Part shown: piece by piece, positions 27,601 to 35,010 of the stretch
Layout of the letters: each line of letters starts with the position of its first letter
Numbering within the stretch: position 1 is the first letter of the stretch
DNA from: Candidatus Palauibacter rhopaloidicola
GTDB taxonomy: Bacteria; Gemmatimonadota; Gemmatimonadetes; Palauibacterales; Palauibacteraceae
Assembly: GCA_026914155.1 (NCBI GenBank)
Contig: JAPPGH010000003.1
Coordinates: 1-64,000, forward strand
Reading direction: 5' to 3'
DNA length: 64,000 nucleotides
Notes under the pieces: model-generated
Told to the model about the DNA's origin: nothing
The model's input: only the letters and a program-made list of their open reading frames with translations
Database searches by the model: none
Program-made: the position numbers and the translations under genes

Positions 27601-28025
27601 TCATCGAGGAGGGCGGCTGGGGAGCGATCGGCTCGCACGGCCAGTTGCACGGCCTCGGCTCCCACTACGAGGTCTGGATGGCCGCGGCGGGGACCGACGA
27701 AATGACCGGGATCGAGATCGGGACGATCCACGGGGCCCACTTCCTGGGTCTCGAACACGAGACGGGGTCGCTCGCCGAGGGCAAGCTGGCGGACTTCATC
27801 GTCCTCAACTCGAACCCGCTCGACGACATCCGGAACACGGCGGACATCCGGCTCGTGGTCAAGGACGGGATCGTGTACGACGCGGACACGCTCGACGAGG
27901 TGTGGCCCGATCCGAAGCCGTTCGGGGACCACTACTGGGTGGACGAGGACGCGCTCATGAGCGACGACCGCCCCACCGACTACTGGGACCGCGCGCGGGG
28001 GAGTTCACCCCTCGGGGAGCGTTAG
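24615..28025 (+). CDS. Secreted TolB-like propeller + amidohydrolase
   Basis: About 1136 residues from ATG 24615, chosen for the RBS GGAGGT six bases upstream. An in-frame ATG at 24585 overlaps the ppsR stop and is an alternative. The signal segment is GVFALFALALAAPGSAALPQ. Residues ~60-690 hold PD40/DPP-like blades (SLSPDGSTIAFISDRGGQ, WSPDGRFIVVRR, WSPDGRSIAFTSW). Residues ~705-1110 are an amidohydrolase of the imidazolonepropionase/dipeptidase type: GTTIMPGLIDMHAHHHRDH with metal-binding HxH, and LADFIVLNSNPLDDIRNT at the end. It probably cleaves amide or cyclic amide substrates outside the cytoplasm; the substrate is unknown. Confidence 0.9.
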   Translation: MCDSHPDTVLGARSTHGARSAPAGVFALFALALAAPGSAALPQEGGASQAWDVTAPLGETREVDFTTDEGTWMSIDLDPGGRWLVFDLLGHIYRLPVEGGQAEVLTQNTGVAVNYHPSLSPDGSTIAFISDRGGQSNLWLMDADGSNPRPVFEDQGLRAWEPAWSPDGRFIVVRRASTRRGGGGPAPGLWMYSRDGGEGVQLVGSDYSGAQWPSFSPDGGSLYFHFRAAPPGLGSGRLDMTQGHKQIRRLDLETGRVDEITSGVTVQQGQTSSGGAIAPEPSPDGRWLAFARRIPDGTISHGGHRFGPRTALWLRDLETGAERVLMDPIEVDMAEGMKVSRDLPGYTWASDSRSIVVSAGGKIRRVDLDGAVTTIPFTARVRRTISEMAGRPQMALGETFKVKFPRWTASSPDGSRLAFQAVGRVWIMDLPDGTPRRLTPDSFEPFEMAPAWSPDGRSIAFTSWADADQGHVWRVSADGGEPERLTTRAGEYLNTVWSPDGRDIVVTRGSGATTHGRTVASNQFFDLVRVPAAGGDATLITKVARPYTGGRPLMPRRPVAQASFGPEGRLFYPEALGPDDGEPAGTEIASIRLDGSDRRVHFTLPDADEAAVSPDGAWLAFQEGDNVYRMPFPYGGTGSNIVRIAKRNGQLPVTQVSFEGGIHPRWRDANTLEFVSGPRYYTHDPNSGETVETPIGLELPRHIAGGSVAFTGARIITAEDDRVIANGDILVRDGRLACIGDCDTAGADRVIDASGTTIMPGLIDMHAHHHRDHVGVIPQRNWESAIYMAYGVTTTLDNSQWSSNVFPAAELIEAGAMIGPRTYSTGDPVYSGDGARQNEISSYELADQNVARLASWGAVMIKEYLQPRRDQRQWVTDAARVRGLRVTAEGGDIEYNMGMIMDGHTGWEHPLSYVPLYGDVAKFFGQSDAVYSPTFIVGGPGAWNEEYFYQTDDVWKDEKLRRWLPWRMLIPSTRRRMMRPETDYSFPLIARGLGDIIEEGGWGAIGSHGQLHGLGSHYEVWMAAAGTDEMTGIEIGTIHGAHFLGLEHETGSLAEGKLADFIVLNSNPLDDIRNTADIRLVVKDGIVYDADTLDEVWPDPKPFGDHYWVDEDALMSDDRPTDYWDRARGSSPLGER

Positions 28026-28945
28026 TCGTTGCCGGCGATGGAGCGGCGGATGGCGCCGGCGGTGATCCCGGCGCGGTAATCGACGAGACGCCGTCCGTTC
28101 TCCGCCGTCAGTTCCAGAGGTGAGAGGTCGACGCCGTTGATCGAGAGGAGGCCGGCGTCCCGCCGCTGATCCGCGCGGATCGTGTTCGGATCGACCGTGG
28201 CCATTATGGATGAATAGTGATAGTCGTCGTGGTACTCGTTGCGCGTCGCCACGCACTCGTCCGGCTGCTGGAATATCCCCAGTTCCTCCTTCAGATAGTC
28301 GCAACTGTAGATGTCTTCCGTATAGTATTCCGGGATGAAATGGACGCGGGCCGGCCGGTCCGCCCAGGCCGCGTTGAGGGCGGCGGCCACATTCTCCATC
28401 CCGCTCACGTTGCCTCCGCTGTCCCCGATGAGGATGAGATTCTCGAACCCGTGCGCGGCGAGGCTGCCCAGGACGTCCGTGAGCATGGCCTCGAACGTCT
28501 CCTGCCGGACGCTGATCGTGGCATGGTAGCGCATGTGCCCGGACGGCGGATCGATGCTCCCCTCGGGGACGAGCTTGATGACAGGGGCGACGAGCGCGTT
28601 CCCAAGTTCGCGCGCGATCGCCTCCGCCGTGGCCCGCAGCACGAAGTTGTGCTTGCCGCTGGCCAGGTAGGGGCCGTTCTGTTCGATGCCCCCGGTGCCG
28701 ATGATCGCCGTCGTCATCCCCTCGGCGAGCGCGTCGCGCACCTCCATCCACGTCATCTCCTCGATCCACACCGTGTCGAGCCGGTCGATCGGGCGCGGAG
28801 CGTCGAGATCCTGAGCCTGGAGCGGCGCGGCGCCGACGGCTGTGAGGGCGACGAGGGCGGAAACGGCGAGGGCGAACAGCGCGCACGCGGCGAGTCGGCG
28901 GGCGCGGCGCGAGGACGGCGTGCGAGGCGGGGCTTGGCTTGCCAC
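28022..28945 (-). CDS. Secreted creatininase-family amidohydrolase
   Basis: 307 residues with a long signal peptide (ALFALAVSALVALTAVGAAPLQAQ; cleavage after QAQ or LQA). The mature part has the creatininase family pattern: AIIGTGGIEQNGPYLASGKHNF (metal-binding Glu and His), GHMRYHATISVRQETFEAML and LILIGDSGGNVSGMENVA. Members hydrolyse cyclic or linear amides using two metals and are usually cytoplasmic, so export is unusual. It is convergent with the propeller-amidohydrolase gene; the two stop codons share bases 28022-28025. Substrate unknown. Confidence 0.87.
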   Translation of the reverse strand: MASQAPPRTPSSRRARRLAACALFALAVSALVALTAVGAAPLQAQDLDAPRPIDRLDTVWIEEMTWMEVRDALAEGMTTAIIGTGGIEQNGPYLASGKHNFVLRATAEAIARELGNALVAPVIKLVPEGSIDPPSGHMRYHATISVRQETFEAMLTDVLGSLAAHGFENLILIGDSGGNVSGMENVAAALNAAWADRPARVHFIPEYYTEDIYSCDYLKEELGIFQQPDECVATRNEYHDDYHYSSIMATVDPNTIRADQRRDAGLLSINGVDLSPLELTAENGRRLVDYRAGITAGAIRRSIAGND

Positions 28946-29056
28946 GGCGGTCTCCCATGTCGAGGCTGCGGCGGACGGCGGACGATCCCTTACTATACGG
29001 CGACGACGGGGCGAGATTCGAGGTCCGCGTGAGAGTCCCCGGAATCGGAGGATCCC

Positions 29057-30808
29057 ATGAAGTCAGTGCCAAACGCCCACACCCGCGCCCTGGGGGCCGG
29101 ATTCCGGCCGGGGCGCGTCCTGCCGGCGAGCGTCCTGCTGGCCGTCCTTGCGCTGGCGTGCGGCCGTCCGGCGTCCGAGGCGGAACCGTTCGACGTGGTG
29201 GAGGCGACGATTCCGGAGATGCGGGCGGCGATGGAGAGCGGGCGGGTCACGTCGCGGCAGATCGTGATGGAGCACCTGGCGCGGATCGCGCGCTACGAGT
29301 GGCAACTGAACGCGGCGGTCTCGGTCAACCCGAACGCGCTCGCGGAGGCGGAAGCGCTCGACGCGGAGCGGGCGGCGGGCAACGTGCGCGGGCCGCTGCA
29401 CGGCATCCCGGTCGCGCTCAAGGACAACATCCACACGACGCACATCCCGACGACGGGCGGATCGCTCGCCTTCGAGGGGTATTTCCCGCCGTATGAGGCG
29501 ACGCTGACGACGAACCTGCGCGAGGCGGGCGCGATCATCATCGCCAAGGCGGGGCTCACGGAGTTCGCGAACTTCATGGCGGGGCCGCCGAACCAGATGC
29601 CGGGCAACTACAACGCCCTCACGGGTTACGGCCTCAACCCCTACGACCCGCGCCGCGACCCGCGGGAAGGCCGCAACGACGGGCGTCCGGCGCTCACCAC
29701 GGGCGGCTCCAGCTCGGGGATCGGGACGGCCGCGAGCTTCTGGTCCGCGAACGTGGGGACGGACACGGGCGGATCGATCATCAGCCCGTCGAACGCGAAC
29801 ATGCTCGTCGGCATCCGGCCGACGATCGCGCGCGTCAGCCGCTGGGGCGTGGCCCCGGTGACGCTGGACCACGACATGGCGGGACCGATGGCCCGCACCG
29901 TGACCGACGCGGCGATCATGCTGGGGGCGATGGAGGGGGCGGCGCCCGACCCGAACGATGCGGCCACCGCGCGGTGCGAGGCGCCCCCGGGCCGGGACTA
30001 CACGCCGTTCCTGAACGCCGATGGGCTGGCGGGCGCCCGGATCGGGATCCCCCGGGCCTTCTACTACGAGCCGGTGGAGGTCGGAGGCGAAACGGTCGGC
30101 GGCCTCCGCAGCGAAGCGGCGGCGCTCATGGCCGAGGCCATCGCGGTCCTCGAGGCGGCGGGCGCAGTGGTCGTGGACCCGGCCGAGATCCCCAGCTTCG
30201 TCGATCCGGACCCCGATGCGAACTTCAACACGTGGCCGCTCTGCATCGGCGGGCACCAGGCGAAGGGTTCGGACGAGGGGTGTTCCGTCAACTTCAAGTA
30301 CGGGATGAAGCGGGATTTCGACGCCTGGCTCGCGTCGCTCGGGCCCTCGGCGCCGGTCGCGACGCTGACGGGGCTTCGGGAGTGGAACCTCGCGCACCGG
30401 GCGGCCGGGTCGATGAAGTACGAGCAGTCGCGCTACGACATCTCCGACGAGATGGACGTGGAGGCGGACCGGGCCCGGAACGCGGCGGACATGGCGAAGG
30501 ACTCGCTTTTGAGCCAGGCGCGCGGGATCGACGCGGTGCTCGACGAGTACGACCTCGACGCGATCTTCACGCCGGGGAGCCGGGGGGCCGCGCTCGCGGC
30601 ACGGGCGCAGTACCCGCACATCGTCGTGCCCTTCGGCTTCGTGCCCAACGCGCCGACGCCGGCCTTTCCCGAGGGTTTCGACGCCCGCGCCGCGCCGTTC
30701 GGGATCGGGTTCACGGGTGCGGCCTGCAGCGAGCCGCGGCTCATCGAACTCGCGTACGCGTTCGAGCAGGCCACCCTGCGCCGCGTGCCGCCGGAGCGCT
30801 TCCCTTGA
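29057..30808 (+). CDS. Amidase (amidase-signature family), lipoprotein
   Basis: 583 residues. The N-terminal signal ends VLLAVLALAC, giving a lipoprotein-type Cys. The amidase-signature catalytic triad is readable: Lys in GIPVALKDNIHTT (~residue 122), cis-Ser in TTGGSSSGIGTA (~218) and nucleophile Ser in GTDTGGSIISPSNANM (~242). It would hydrolyse carboxylic amides to acid plus ammonia or amine. The substrate is unknown. It is the first gene of an overlapping operon with TesB and an NHL lipoprotein, and is divergent from the creatininase gene. Confidence 0.92.
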   Translation: MKSVPNAHTRALGAGFRPGRVLPASVLLAVLALACGRPASEAEPFDVVEATIPEMRAAMESGRVTSRQIVMEHLARIARYEWQLNAAVSVNPNALAEAEALDAERAAGNVRGPLHGIPVALKDNIHTTHIPTTGGSLAFEGYFPPYEATLTTNLREAGAIIIAKAGLTEFANFMAGPPNQMPGNYNALTGYGLNPYDPRRDPREGRNDGRPALTTGGSSSGIGTAASFWSANVGTDTGGSIISPSNANMLVGIRPTIARVSRWGVAPVTLDHDMAGPMARTVTDAAIMLGAMEGAAPDPNDAATARCEAPPGRDYTPFLNADGLAGARIGIPRAFYYEPVEVGGETVGGLRSEAAALMAEAIAVLEAAGAVVVDPAEIPSFVDPDPDANFNTWPLCIGGHQAKGSDEGCSVNFKYGMKRDFDAWLASLGPSAPVATLTGLREWNLAHRAAGSMKYEQSRYDISDEMDVEADRARNAADMAKDSLLSQARGIDAVLDEYDLDAIFTPGSRGAALAARAQYPHIVVPFGFVPNAPTPAFPEGFDARAAPFGIGFTGAACSEPRLIELAYAFEQATLRRVPPERFP

Positions 30809-31752
30809 CCTACGCCGCGCGGGACCTGGTCGATCTGTTCGACCTCGAACCGGTCGAGCGGAACATCTATCGCGGGCAGAACCGGGACATCGGCTCGGGC
30901 CGGATCTTCGGCGGACAGGTGCTCGCCCAGTCGCTCGTGGCGGCGCGCCGGACCGTCGACACCGAGGACCGCTCCGCGCACTCGCTGCACGGGTACTTCA
31001 TCCTGGCCGGAGATCTGGAGATTCCGGTCGTCTACTTCGTGGACCGCCTGCGCGACGGACGGAGCTTCACCACGCGGCGCGTGACGGCGATCCAGCACGG
31101 CCGCGCGATCTTCAACATGTCCGCCTCCTTCCACAAGACGGAGGACGGCATCGAGCACCAGGAGACGATGCCGGATGTGCTGCCGCCGGAGGCGCTCGAA
31201 TCCGAGATCGACATCATACGGCGGCAGGCCGGCCGCGTCCCCGAGCCGCTCCGCTCCCTGCTGACGCAGGACCGGCCGCTCGACCGCCGCCCCGTCGACC
31301 CGCTCGACCCGTTCCGGCCGAAACCCGACCGGCCCGTCCGGCGCGCCTGGATCCGCACGGTGGGAGAGCTCGGCGACGACCCGCTCGACCACCAGGCCGT
31401 GCTCGCCTACGCCTCGGACTACGGGCTGCTGCGCGCCGCGCTGGTGCCGCACGGGCGCACCTTCTTCGACCGCGACCTGATGGGCGCCTCGCTGGACCAC
31501 GCGATCTGGTTCCACCGTCCGTTCCGGGTCGACGAATGGCTCCTGTACGTGACGGAGAGCACGGTCGCGAGCGGCGCGCGGGCGTTTACACGGGGGAGTT
31601 TCTTCACCCGGGAAGGGGCGCTCGTGGCCTCGGTCGCCCAGGAGGGGGTGATCCGGACCGGCGGCCGGCCCGCTCCGGTCGATGGGCCCGCTCCGGCGGA
31701 AGGACCCGCTGCGGCCGATGGGCCCGAAACCGATGAGGGAGACGACACATGA
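30805..31752 (+). CDS. tesB: Acyl-CoA thioesterase II (TesB-like)
   Basis: 315 residues from TTG 30805, which overlaps the amidase stop as TTGA. No other start fits, and the protein then begins at the normal TesB N-terminus (YAARDLVDLFDLEPVE). Double hot-dog features are GRIFGGQVLAQSLVAA, the first hot-dog SLHGYFILAGD, and the second MGASLDHAIWFHRPFRVDEWLLY with the catalytic Asp. It hydrolyses medium or long acyl-CoA. The last ~30 residues are a low-complexity tail of PAP(V/A)xGP units not normally present. It is cytoplasmic and coupled on both sides to genes for exported proteins. Confidence 0.92.
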   Translation: MTYAARDLVDLFDLEPVERNIYRGQNRDIGSGRIFGGQVLAQSLVAARRTVDTEDRSAHSLHGYFILAGDLEIPVVYFVDRLRDGRSFTTRRVTAIQHGRAIFNMSASFHKTEDGIEHQETMPDVLPPEALESEIDIIRRQAGRVPEPLRSLLTQDRPLDRRPVDPLDPFRPKPDRPVRRAWIRTVGELGDDPLDHQAVLAYASDYGLLRAALVPHGRTFFDRDLMGASLDHAIWFHRPFRVDEWLLYVTESTVASGARAFTRGSFFTREGALVASVAQEGVIRTGGRPAPVDGPAPAEGPAAADGPETDEGDDT

Positions 31753-32810
31753 CACTGCGAACGACACAACTCGGCACCCTTCTCTGCCTCGTCGCGGTCA
31801 GCGGCCTCGCCGCGGCGTGCGGCGGCTCCAGCGACGAAGGCGGCTCCGCGAACGCGGACGGCGCGGCGCCGGAGCTTGAGCCCGTCAACGACCTTCCCAA
31901 CCCCTACGAGCGGCTGGAACCCTGGGCGGAACTGCCCCCGGGCGCGGTGCAGTGGGGGCAGGTCACGGGCGTCGAGCAGGGACCCGACGGCCACCTCTAC
32001 GTCATGCACCGCTGCTTCGAGAACAGCTGCGCGGACCGGCCCGAAGACCCGATCGTCAAGTACGACATGTCCGGCCGGGCGCTCGACTCCTGGGGGGCGG
32101 GCCTCTTCAACTATCCGCACGGGTTCCACATCGACCACGAGGGGAACGTCTGGGCGACGGACGCCCGCGGAAACGGGGAACTCGGGCACCAGGTGTTCAA
32201 GTTCAGCTCCGATGGGGAACTCCTGCTCACGCTCGGCCAGGCCGGCGTCGCCGGTCTCGGTCCCGACGTCTTCAACCAGCCGACGGATGTCCTGGTCCTT
32301 CCCGGCGGCGACTTCCTCGTCATCGAGGGTCACGGCGAAGGCAACGACCGCGTCGTGCGCTTCAGTCCGGAGGGGGATTTCCTCGATGCATGGGGAGGAC
32401 CGGGCTCAGGGCCCGGCCAGTTCAGCACGCCGCACGCCATCGCCCGGGATTCGCAGGGGCGGATCTTCATCGGCGACCGGGCCAACAACCGCATTCAGAT
32501 CTTCCTCGAGGACGGGACGTTCCTGGAGGAATGGAAGCAGTTCAGCCGCCCGAGCGGGATCTTCATCGACGAGGACGACACGATCTACGTCGCGGATTCC
32601 GAGAGCTGGGGGCCGAACAATCCCGGCTGGAAGAAGGGGATCCGGGTCGGGAGCGCGCGCGACGGGTCGGTGTCCTACTTCATCGAGGACATCGAGTCCA
32701 CGACGATCGAGCACAGCGGGGCGGAAGCCGTGGGCGTGGATTCGGAGGGCAACGTCTACGGCGGCGTCGTGCGGCGCCGCATGCTCGAGAAGCACGTGCC
32801 GGTGAGGTAG
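31749..32810 (+). CDS. NHL-repeat lipoprotein
   Basis: 353 residues. ATG 31749 overlaps the tesB stop as ATGA. The signal ends VSGLAAACGGS (lipobox AAAC). The mature part is a six-bladed NHL-type propeller (PHGFHIDHEGNVWATDA, FNQPTDVLVLPGGDFLVIEG, FSTPHAIARDSQGRIFIGDRANNRIQIF), resembling peptidylglycine lyase-like and SMP-30-like propellers. No catalytic residues can be assigned. It is the last gene of the amidase-tesB operon. Confidence 0.88.
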   Translation: MTLRTTQLGTLLCLVAVSGLAAACGGSSDEGGSANADGAAPELEPVNDLPNPYERLEPWAELPPGAVQWGQVTGVEQGPDGHLYVMHRCFENSCADRPEDPIVKYDMSGRALDSWGAGLFNYPHGFHIDHEGNVWATDARGNGELGHQVFKFSSDGELLLTLGQAGVAGLGPDVFNQPTDVLVLPGGDFLVIEGHGEGNDRVVRFSPEGDFLDAWGGPGSGPGQFSTPHAIARDSQGRIFIGDRANNRIQIFLEDGTFLEEWKQFSRPSGIFIDEDDTIYVADSESWGPNNPGWKKGIRVGSARDGSVSYFIEDIESTTIEHSGAEAVGVDSEGNVYGGVVRRRMLEKHVPVR

Positions 32811-32844
32811 CGGACCGCCGACGACGCGGAGGACCGCGGTCCTG

Positions 32845-33915
32845 CTACTTCGTCCAGATCACCACAGCCCCGCAGCGCGCGTCGTATCCGCCGAACTCGG
32901 GCGGCAACTCGCCGGCGCCCTGGTACACTTCGATGCCGCCGACCTCCGCCGGCAACACGAGGGTGTCCAGTTCCCGGACCGGAATCGGAGAACCATCGAG
33001 ATAGGCGCTGAGTTCACAGCCCCCGGGCGTGAATCCTCCCGACGCCCTCCGGCTCTCGACCCAGCAGTCGCGGAACCCGGAGCCGGGGCAGCGCAGGCGG
33101 ATGCCGGGCGCGTCGGCGAGCATGTGCGAGACGCGCAGCGGACGCCGGCGGTCGATGTCCTCCACCGTGAAGTACGTGCCCCCGCCGATCAGTTCGCCGA
33201 AGTACTTGCGGTCGTAGAACCCGTTGACTTCCAGCCGCCGGGGCCGGGTGGCGGTCACCACGAGCGGTTCCATCGCCACCGGTGCGGGCACGAGGCCGAT
33301 CTCGAGTTCCGTGCTCAGTCCGCGGACCACCGTCACCTGGTAGCGGAGCGAAGCGTAGCCGATCCTTTCGACCTCGAGCAGGTGCTCCCCGCCGGGCACG
33401 CCGGTGAGGGCGAACCGGCCCTGGCGGTCGGTCTGGACCTCGGCTGGCCGGCCGACCACCGACAGGGTGGCCGTGATCACGGGCTCTTCCGTGGACGCAT
33501 CGAGCACGCGGCCCACGATCCTCCCCGGCTCCGTGTCTCCGAACAGGACGCGCAGGTGGACTTCGACCGGCGTGCCGGGTTCGAAGGCGATCGTCGCCTC
33601 CTCGCTCGAATCATCCCCGAACTCCGCCCATACCGTCGCCCCCGACGCGACGGCGGGGACGCAGAGCGAGAAGCGCCCATCGGCCCCGGCGGGTTCGCGC
33701 AGAGGCCTGAGCACCTGCTCGCTGGTCCAGCGGAGGACGACCGTGGCCCCGGGCAGGTTGAGCGCCCCCGACTCCTCCGTGACGAGCACGTGAAGCGACG
33801 CCCGCTCCCCGCACTCCGCCGCCTCCTGCCCCGCGGCGGAACCGGCCGCCGCGGCCAACTGCGCGAGAACCATGGGCGCCACGGTTGCCGCCCATCGAAC
33901 GGTTCGGATGGTCAT
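32845..33915 (-). CDS. CarboxypepD_reg + TonB-plug-like protein without barrel (copy 1)
   Basis: 356 residues from ATG 33915 with GGGAG seven bases upstream. A signal peptide (…GSAAGQ) is followed by a beta-sandwich of about 100 residues. Residues ~135-225 are a carboxypeptidase-regulatory-like fold (GRIVGRVLDASTEEPV, GRFALTGVPGGEHLLEVERIGY). Residues ~235-356 resemble a TonB-dependent-receptor plug (FTVEDIDRRRPLRVSHMLAD, AYLDGSPIPV, EVGGIEVYQG, CGAVVIWTK). It stops where the 22-strand barrel of a receptor would begin. It is probably periplasmic or outer-membrane associated. It lies 23 bases downstream of a paralogue. Confidence 0.85.
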   Translation of the reverse strand: MTIRTVRWAATVAPMVLAQLAAAAGSAAGQEAAECGERASLHVLVTEESGALNLPGATVVLRWTSEQVLRPLREPAGADGRFSLCVPAVASGATVWAEFGDDSSEEATIAFEPGTPVEVHLRVLFGDTEPGRIVGRVLDASTEEPVITATLSVVGRPAEVQTDRQGRFALTGVPGGEHLLEVERIGYASLRYQVTVVRGLSTELEIGLVPAPVAMEPLVVTATRPRRLEVNGFYDRKYFGELIGGGTYFTVEDIDRRRPLRVSHMLADAPGIRLRCPGSGFRDCWVESRRASGGFTPGGCELSAYLDGSPIPVRELDTLVLPAEVGGIEVYQGAGELPPEFGGYDARCGAVVIWTK

Positions 33916-33938
33916 GTCCCGACTCCCGTGAAGAAACA

Positions 33939-34985
33939 CTACCTGGTCCAGGCGACGACAGCGCCGCATCGGTTGCGTTCGTCCCGGAAATCGGCCGGCA
34001 CGCCCGCCAGTCCCGTGTAGACCTCAAGTCCGGCGATCTGGGTCGGCAGCACCGCTCCCCCTATGCCGTAGCTGCGCTGTGGGATGCCGTCGACGTATAT
34101 GGCCACCGGACAACCCTTCCAGCCCATGAGCCCCGTCGTGTTCACCAACGTCACGCCCCGCCTTTGGATTTCCGGAATATGGTCCTCGATAAAGTGGCCG
34201 ACGGTGCTCGGCTGCCAGCGCTCGATGTCCTCCGCGGTGAGGAACCTGCCGACGCCGAGCATTTCGCCCCGCAGCTTGCGTTCGTAGAAGCCCGTGATCT
34301 CCAGTTGGCGCGGCCGCGTGGCCGTCGCCACGAGCGGGTCCATTTCCGCTGAAGTCGTGACGAGGCCGATCTCCACCTCCGTCGTGAGACCCCGGCGCAC
34401 CGTGACCCGGTGGCGCAGCGGCGCGTAGCCCGAGCGCCGCACCTGCAGTTCGTGGGCCCCGACGGCCAGGCCGCTCAGGACGAACCGACCCCGGCCGTTC
34501 GTCTCGGCCGCCGCCATCCCTTCGGAGACGGACACGGCCGCCGCGCTCAGCGGATCCTCCGTTACGCCATCATTCACCTGGCCGATGATCCGTCCCGTCC
34601 CCGCCGAGCCGGTGAGGATCCGCAACTCGACGTCCGTCGTCGCTCCAGGCTCGAACCCGACGACCGCCTGTTCGCTCGAGCCGTCGCCGAACTCGGCCCA
34701 GAGGGTCGCCCCCCGCGCGTCGTCGGGAACGCACAGTTGGAAGCGCCCATCCGCCCCGGCGGCACCGCGCACCGGCGTGCGCTCGCCGGCCGTCCAACGA
34801 AGGACCACCGTTGCTCCTGACGCGCGCACGGTTCCCGACTCGTCGGTGACGAACACACGCAGCAGAGCCCCGTCCCCGCAGTCTTCCCCCTGCTGCGCCT
34901 CGACGGAGCCGGCGCCGACCGCCAATGGAACGACCAGCCACGCCGCTATCGCCCGTCGGCGTCTCGAATTCAAGTCGTAACCCAT
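33939..34985 (-). CDS. CarboxypepD_reg + TonB-plug-like protein without barrel (copy 2)
   Basis: 348 residues and paralogous to the downstream gene along its full length (shared blocks: SGATVVLRWT against PGATVVLRWT, GADGRF, FEPG, GRIIGQV, PLVATATRPRQLE, CGAVVAWTR). A signal peptide ends GSVEAQ. The order is an N-terminal beta domain, a carboxypeptidase-regulatory-like fold, and a plug-like C-terminus with YVDGIPQRSYG and QIAGLEVYTG. No barrel follows. The two genes form a tandem duplication and probably one transcript. Confidence 0.85.
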   Translation of the reverse strand: MGYDLNSRRRRAIAAWLVVPLAVGAGSVEAQQGEDCGDGALLRVFVTDESGTVRASGATVVLRWTAGERTPVRGAAGADGRFQLCVPDDARGATLWAEFGDGSSEQAVVGFEPGATTDVELRILTGSAGTGRIIGQVNDGVTEDPLSAAAVSVSEGMAAAETNGRGRFVLSGLAVGAHELQVRRSGYAPLRHRVTVRRGLTTEVEIGLVTTSAEMDPLVATATRPRQLEITGFYERKLRGEMLGVGRFLTAEDIERWQPSTVGHFIEDHIPEIQRRGVTLVNTTGLMGWKGCPVAIYVDGIPQRSYGIGGAVLPTQIAGLEVYTGLAGVPADFRDERNRCGAVVAWTR

Positions 34986-35010
34986 ACCTGTCCGCAGTCG
35001 TTATCCGGGT

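Noticed and set aside
24764-28123. 1119-residue plus-strand open frame overlapping the propeller-amidohydrolase
   Set aside because: Alternative frame of a GC-rich gene; Arg/Gly/Ala-rich with no recognisable fold, while the chosen frame has a signal, blades and metal motifs.
29974-30804. Extension of TesB upstream of 30805
   Set aside because: Runs in a second frame through the amidase gene; family homology begins at the TTG overlap.
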